Shown: one piece after another, positions 60,601 through 64,000 of the stretch | How positions within the stretch are numbered: the first letter of the stretch is position 1 | Layout of the letters: each line of letters opens with the position of its first letter | NCBI RefSeq assembly: GCF_031312595.1 | Contig: NZ_CP133592.1 | Span: 1,550,001 to 1,614,000, forward strand | Length of the DNA stretch: 64,000 bases | Direction of reading: 5' to 3' | From: Methanolobus sediminis | GTDB taxonomy: Archaea; Halobacteriota; Methanosarcinia; Methanosarcinales; Methanosarcinaceae | The notes under the pieces: generated by a model | What the model was told of the DNA's origin: nothing | Seen by the model: the letters and a program-made list of their open reading frames with translations, nothing else | The model's database searches: none | Translations under genes and position numbers: made by a program

Positions 60601-61915
60601 TGGTTCATTCTCAGCATTCGGTGAGAATGATGAGAGCGGCAGTCTCTGGCTCACTTCATTCGTGCTTTCCCAGTTCAGTGGTGCAAGAGATGTCACCACA
60701 ATTGATGAGGATATACTATCCGATGCAGCAGACTGGATAGAGTTCTACCAGCAGGAAGATGGTTCATGGGAGCAGGTCGGTTTTGTGATTCATCAGGACA
60801 TGATGGGTGGTGTGAGTGGAACATACGCTCTGACAGCATACACGACCCTTGCACTGGAGGAATATGGTTCCGCAAACCCTGTTGTCATGGCAAAAGCCCA
60901 GAAGTATCTTGAGGACAATCTTGCAGGTCAGGATGATCCTTATGCTCTTGCTATCGGAACTCTTGCATTGCAGAAACTTAATAGTCCTCTTGCAGATAAA
61001 GCTCTAACTGAACTGCTGGCAATCTCAAAACAGGATGATGACGGCATGTACTGGGGATACGGTTCCGGTGATGTAAAACTCCCATACGAGTATGGTGGCT
61101 ATGGTTTCATAGCTCCGTCAAGCAAGAATGTGGAAACAACCGCATACGCCACCCTTGCATTGATCGAGGCAAAGAATCCGGCTGCAACATCATCACTGAA
61201 ATGGATTGCTGCACAGCGTAATTCAAACGGTGGCTTCTCAAGTACCCAGGATACTGTTATGGCTTTCAGGGCTCTGATGAGTGCAGCAGCTTCTGCCGGA
61301 AGGGACATTGATGCAACAGTACATGTGATCGCTGACGGTACTGAAATAAAGACGGTTGAAGTTAACCAGCAGAACTTCGATGTTGTTCAGATCATCGAGA
61401 TTCCGGATGGTGTGTCAATTGTCACCCTTTCACTAGAGGGTACAGGCGACCTTAACTATCAGCTTGTGAGACGTTTCAATGTCATTCTCCCTGATGTCAT
61501 TGAGCAGAATGAGATCGAGCTTGATGTTGAATATGATTCAACTGATGTTTCAGTTAACGATATAGTGACAGTGAACGCTCACATCAAGTACAACGGAATC
61601 ACTGGTATCGATGGCACTACAAGTTCAAGTGGTATGATGATAGTTGACCTTGCAGTTCCGACTGGTTTCAGCCCTGTAACTTCAAGTCTGGAAGCAACAA
61701 AGGCATCAGAGGAAAAGATAACACGATACGAGATCGCTGGAAGGAAAGTTATCTTTTATATTGATGACATGCAGCCGGGTGAGGAACTTGATCTCAGCAT
61801 GCAGGTTAAGGCGCTGTTCCCTGTGAAAGCGATTGTTTCTGAAAGCAAGGCTTACTCGTACTACAATCCGGAGGTTGTTGCTGAAGTTAAGGGAATGAAT
61901 GTGACTGTAGTTTGA
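57665..61915 (+). CDS. Alpha-2-macroglobulin/complement-like thioester lipoprotein
   Basis: A giant 1416-residue surface lipoprotein. The lipobox is ALISGC (Cys28). MG-type beta-sandwich domains follow: ETDKPIYKPGQTIHGRI (MG2 start, about residue 155) and the hallmark DKYVLPKFDV (about 240). An acidic Glu/Met-rich bait-like stretch (about 675-705) precedes VRQFFPETWVWMP, the canonical strand after the bait region. The thioester motif is GCGEQNM with Cys929 and Gln932, inside an alpha-helical TED domain (about 900-1200). The end resembles the receptor-binding domain (ITRYEIAGRKVIFYIDD). By family knowledge such proteins trap proteases or tag surfaces covalently. A strong hairpin terminator follows; caggagtgg precedes the ATG. 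Confidence 0.92.
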   Translation: MNFTGKKKGSLILLVSMATIFAALISGCIGNNTDSVLSSNIAGPCGGQVSSMGDEFFILAPQTLFSGGESSVTMAAFSDNKSVERCVEYTLTDEYDNEITLVQASTSESGNVVATFEVPDVEEGTYVLTAKPSGFDTNFTATVDVVKNNPIFIETDKPIYKPGQTIHGRIVSLNNNLVPVEQDVTVEITDAKGIKVFKEELRSNEYGIISFDLPLASELNLGTWKIIATSGSSSSNVDIQVDKYVLPKFDVSLETLQEWFLVSDKITGTVSANYFFGKEVDGDVLVEASRYVGEWEQYATFSGTLENGTIEFELPAVEYAAGTYGAGGQASLMLNVTVTDTGNHSESTNKLLTIAESPIILQLIPESSIIKPGMPLQVLVVTKDPAGEPIDTEVTVETRLRNESYEYTHDEYNLITENGVAMLELNIPKSSTNLYIDAYVDANSAWASESLNAAYSPSASFIHITQTSDGVPEVGDTISFHVYSTNPGTVYYDVFANGRTVYSATSDESDISIPVTPQMSPQAKVVAYMINPNSEVSVDVLPFDVEFSTQVDLSSSFSSESAEPGDDVTVDFDAGSKSMIGFSIVDESVYALSEGRLNLKQVFDELEKRFMEPQAESHPSWYSEGAYDTLYNEGMVVMASPGIDVPHTREYGYQLTGREVVFDGGNFAGFMMDVDEDMVVDEAVMEAIPTEEEAVDEPMAEGDNLAEVKRVRQFFPETWVWMPELLTDENGLASVDLNAPDSITTWRLHAVSTGPEGIGISESSLTVFQDFFVDPDLPYSVTRGEEFPVQVQVYNYLDTEQDVKLTLSGADWFKVIGDDVQTVTVDGNGVGYASFTISPTKVGKQIVEITGQTTERADAVRKDIIVEAEGATREIVDNGVLSNGSVELDTTLPGDIVPDSEKILVSFTPSIVAQSISGVDDLLGMPYGCGEQNMMLFSTDVEVLRYLKATGQDNPEVRAKAEMYIITGYQRELTYRHGDGSFSAFGENDESGSLWLTSFVLSQFSGARDVTTIDEDILSDAADWIEFYQQEDGSWEQVGFVIHQDMMGGVSGTYALTAYTTLALEEYGSANPVVMAKAQKYLEDNLAGQDDPYALAIGTLALQKLNSPLADKALTELLAISKQDDDGMYWGYGSGDVKLPYEYGGYGFIAPSSKNVETTAYATLALIEAKNPAATSSLKWIAAQRNSNGGFSSTQDTVMAFRALMSAAASAGRDIDATVHVIADGTEIKTVEVNQQNFDVVQIIEIPDGVSIVTLSLEGTGDLNYQLVRRFNVILPDVIEQNEIELDVEYDSTDVSVNDIVTVNAHIKYNGITGIDGTTSSSGMMIVDLAVPTGFSPVTSSLEATKASEEKITRYEIAGRKVIFYIDDMQPGEELDLSMQVKALFPVKAIVSESKAYSYYNPEVVAEVKGMNVTVV

Positions 61916-61942
61916 AAGAGAGGGTATAATATCCCTTTCTTT
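61915..61942 (+). terminator. Hairpin terminator after the macroglobulin-like gene
   Basis: aaagagaggg and ccctttcttt form a 10-bp stem with one G-U pair and an 8-base loop; the T-rich arm continues as ttttatt. Confidence 0.65.
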
Positions 61943-62035
61943 TATTCATTTGACATGAACTACAAATAAAACAGATTATTACAGTATATTTTTATTATAT
62001 TTGAATCAAGTTCTTTTCTCAGAAGGGGATTTCAA

Positions 62036-62422
62036 ATGAACAAATATCTGAAAATGGTCCTTTACGGATCTATCGTGTGGCTGGTGCCTTTTATCATATC
62101 ATTTGCATTCGTTGACCGGCAAGGTAATTTCACCATCGATGAGACATTCTTCAAATCTATCATGGTAGTTACAGGTGCTCTTGTGGGTGTGGTTCTTGCT
62201 GTACGTTATTTCAGGGATGTTGAAACAAACTACGTTAATGGAGGCATTGTTCTCGGAGTAATCTGGCTTGTCATTAATCTTGCACTGGATCTTTCAATGG
62301 TGTATGGTGGATTTTTCCAGATGTCAGTGACCCAGTACTTTACTGATATAGGTATGAGGTATCTTTCCATGCCGATATACACCATCGGAATGGGTTGTGC
62401 ACTAATGCAAAAGTCAAGATAA
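62036..62422 (+). CDS. Small four-helix membrane protein
   Basis: The 128-residue protein has four membrane helices (MVLYGSIVWLVPFIISFAF; IMVVTGALVGVVLAV; GIVLGVIWLVINLALDLSMV; MPIYTIGMGCALM). The conserved-looking loop AVRYFRDVETNYVNGG joins the second and third. aggggat lies before the ATG. I do not recognise its function. It lies 120 bp behind the macroglobulin-like gene, past a strong terminator, so it is likely independent. Confidence 0.7.
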   Translation: MNKYLKMVLYGSIVWLVPFIISFAFVDRQGNFTIDETFFKSIMVVTGALVGVVLAVRYFRDVETNYVNGGIVLGVIWLVINLALDLSMVYGGFFQMSVTQYFTDIGMRYLSMPIYTIGMGCALMQKSR

Positions 62423-62486
62423 TTTGCAGTGACTTCTAACCTGAAAACCCAACACGTTTATTATTTCCAAATCCAATGCATTATCC

Positions 62487-63170
62487 ATGTCTGTGAAGTA
62501 CCAGAATGTAGTTCCCTGGGGACGTTCCTTTCAGGAATATGTTGACATGTTCAGTCTTACGGATAAAGATTTGGAAAAATCCATTCTGGGTTGTGGTGAC
62601 GGTCCTGCCAGTTTTAACTGTGAAATGAACAGGAAGGGCAAATCGGTAGTTTCAGTTGATCCTATCTATGAACAGGACAGGGATTCGATTCAAAAAAGGA
62701 TTGATGAAACTTATTCAGAAGTGCTGGAGCAGACAATGGCAAACCAGGACAAGTTCATCTGGAAGAACATATCCTCGGTTGAAGAGCTTGGCAGTATTCG
62801 AATGAATTCAATGAGTCAGTTTCTTGATGATTTTGAGGAAGGAAAAAAACAGGGCAGGTATGTTTCAGGTGTATTGCCTGAACTGCCGTTTGCAGACGCC
62901 TCATTTGACCTGGTACTTGTATCACACCTTCTGTTCTTATACTCAGAGCAGCTATCATTTGATTTTCATGTGCAGGCAATTGATGAACTTCTGAGGGTTG
63001 CCGGTGAAGTAAGAATATTTCCGCTTGTTGATCTGGATTCAAGAAAATCCATACATCTGGATGAAATCATAGGCCATTTAGTTTCACAAGGTTATGTTGT
63101 TAGTGAGGAAAAGGTGAACTATGAATTCCAGAAGGGCGGGAATACGATGTTGAGGATCATTCATTCCTGA
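62487..63170 (+). CDS. Class I SAM-dependent methyltransferase-like protein
   Basis: The 227-residue protein has a Rossmann-like pattern: SILGCGDGPASFNCEMNRKG as the SAM-binding loop, VVSVDPIYEQ with the acidic residue of motif II, and the motif IV/V region LPFADASFDLVLVSHLLFLY. A further helix and strands (IDELLRVAGEVRIFPLVDLDS) match the end of a methyltransferase. A long central helical insert (residues about 65-120) is unusual. The substrate is unknown. Confidence 0.8.
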   Translation: MSVKYQNVVPWGRSFQEYVDMFSLTDKDLEKSILGCGDGPASFNCEMNRKGKSVVSVDPIYEQDRDSIQKRIDETYSEVLEQTMANQDKFIWKNISSVEELGSIRMNSMSQFLDDFEEGKKQGRYVSGVLPELPFADASFDLVLVSHLLFLYSEQLSFDFHVQAIDELLRVAGEVRIFPLVDLDSRKSIHLDEIIGHLVSQGYVVSEEKVNYEFQKGGNTMLRIIHS

Positions 63171-63172
63171 TA

Positions 63173-63655
63173 TTAACAGATATCACAATTAGTAGATTCT
63201 ATGAGTTTTTTCTTCAAAAAAAGCAATAATAAGGCTAAAGATACGTAAAATATTCCTATTGCTAGTATTGTATAATCCGGGAAATTTCTGAAAAGCAGCA
63301 GAATTCCGTTTAAGTATGCAATTCCCAGCAAAAAACCGGATATAATTCTGAAAAGGTTTTTGCTCCTGTTGATTTCAAATGCTGATATTGACCAATCAAT
63401 AATTGCTGGCATAGGGAGTATAGATATCAATGCATATGATAAATGTGAATCTGAAATGTAATTGTAGTAAAGAAAACCAATTATCAAGCCAGTATATATT
63501 CCAAAGCATCTGGCGCATAAGTAGTGTTTTTTCCCATCATGTTCCAGTTCCAGACATTTGTAATATTCACTGACTTCATGATGGGATAACAGATACTTCG
63601 AAGTCTCATTCAATCCGGAGAGAATCTCCGATTTTAGAGAAGTAGTGTCTGTCAT
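63173..63655 (-). CDS. DUF2085 membrane protein
   Basis: The 160-residue protein has the DUF2085 signature: a conserved Cys early (EYYKCLEL), then HYLCARCFGIYTGLIIGF (C-x-R-C-x-G), a short DWSI motif in the next helix (MPAIIDWSISAFEINRS), and four membrane helices. Function unknown. It is convergent with the methyltransferase gene, three bases apart, and lies 12 bases after a TM2-domain gene on the same strand. Confidence 0.85.
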   Translation of the reverse strand: MTDTTSLKSEILSGLNETSKYLLSHHEVSEYYKCLELEHDGKKHYLCARCFGIYTGLIIGFLYYNYISDSHLSYALISILPMPAIIDWSISAFEINRSKNLFRIISGFLLGIAYLNGILLLFRNFPDYTILAIGIFYVSLALLLLFLKKKLIESTNCDIC

Positions 63656-63667
63656 TTTGTGTCTTAC

Positions 63668-63991
63668 TTAGTTATACTTGCTGTTAAAATCATCATCGGA
63701 CATTGTGAGGTAGATTATTCCTTCGATCAGACCTATAAGTGAAGGTATCATGGTCCAGCTAAAGCACAAGTACAAAATTCCTGTACCGACTTGACCCAGG
63801 TAGAACTTGTGCGCTCCAAGTCCTCCCAGTAGTATTCCAAGTATTCCGGCAGCCACTTTGTTCTTCTCTCCTGAAGAACCGATTGATGGTTGTTTAACTC
63901 CACATTTAGGACAGATCACAGCTTCTTTAGTGATCACGGACCCGCATTTTGTACAATATTTCTCATTGTCCCCTACTATATTTTCTTCCAT
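63668..63991 (-). CDS. Zinc-ribbon TM2 domain protein
   Basis: The 107-residue protein has an N-terminal zinc ribbon (YCTKCGSVITKEAVICPKCG) and a C-terminal TM2 domain with two membrane helices: VAAGILGILLGGLGAHKFYLG, then GILYLCFSWTMIPSLIGLIEGI and a short acidic tail. The DRF-like turn of the family is AHKFYLG here. TM2 proteins have no settled function. The start is close to the right window edge, so its promoter lies mostly outside. Confidence 0.88.
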   Translation of the reverse strand: MEENIVGDNEKYCTKCGSVITKEAVICPKCGVKQPSIGSSGEKNKVAAGILGILLGGLGAHKFYLGQVGTGILYLCFSWTMIPSLIGLIEGIIYLTMSDDDFNSKYN

Positions 63992-64000
63992 AGAAACACC

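Noticed and set aside
1-64000. CRISPR arrays, insertion sequences, rRNA genes
   Set aside because: I looked for regularly spaced repeats, transposase motifs and conserved rRNA segments and found none.

Overview
The window reads as chromosomal DNA of a methylotrophic methanogen of the order Methanosarcinales, probably a mesophilic, moderately salt-adapted relative of Methanolobus or Methanococcoides. The evidence is its gene content: beta-RFAP synthase (methanopterin synthesis), the archaeal purine enzyme PurP, CTP-dependent riboflavin kinase, the ablA-ablB pair for the osmolyte N-epsilon-acetyl-beta-lysine, a methylamine-type corrinoid protein relative, NOP5 plus fibrillarin, a thermosome subunit and PGF-CTERM-type surface proteins. 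Coding is dense on both strands. I see two tRNA genes (Pro-GGG and Arg-GCG), and no rRNA, CRISPR array, insertion sequence or prophage.

Layout. 1-3.8 kb: two M24 peptidases (one cut by the window edge, one methionine aminopeptidase), a secreted protein, a DUF1805 protein and a tRNA G10 methyltransferase. 3.8-10.3 kb: a minus-strand group (YgjP-like metalloprotease, TruA, membrane-anchored winged-helix regulator) facing purP, an FAD dehydrogenase and a HerA-like ATPase. 10.5-15 kb: ablA-ablB, an Lrp/AsnC regulator, and leuD-leuB. 15-21.3 kb: a shortened corrinoid protein lacking the cobalt-ligand histidine, a coiled-coil protein, pyrH, ferredoxin, a pilin-like protein and an XPD-type helicase. 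21.3-30.2 kb: a surface beta-propeller, then a GerW/DUF2953/beta-RFAP synthase/NOP5/fibrillarin gene string, a DUF2254-like membrane protein and ribK-ribB. 30.3-40.5 kb: a second surface propeller, tRNA-Pro, an ABC exporter, lipoprotein, AAA ATPase with metallo-hydrolase, RimI, a degenerate cis-prenyltransferase subunit and YchF.

40.6-46 kb is the most accessory-looking stretch. After tRNA-Arg come two paralogous HEPN-like proteins (the second without the R-X4-H motif) flanking a rhomboid protease and a small cysteine-rich protein. RNase HI, small membrane proteins and a 51-codon gene behind a strong inverted repeat follow. 46.3-56.7 kb returns to housekeeping and transport: asd, thermosome, a BioY-type ECF transporter, an ArsR-regulated metal permease, ModE, and an XRE/DUF2178 pair with repeated operator-like sites, then wrbA. 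56.8-64 kb is dominated by a 1416-residue alpha-2-macroglobulin/complement-like lipoprotein with an intact CGEQ thioester motif.

Two themes cut across genes. First, many genes have a TATA-like box 23-30 bp before the start codon and no Shine-Dalgarno sequence, which suggests leaderless transcripts. Second, four genes (NOP5, an ABC ATPase, a surface propeller, an FAD dehydrogenase) appear to start at CTG, ATA, ATT and ATT, judged from good ribosome-binding sites and conserved N-termini.
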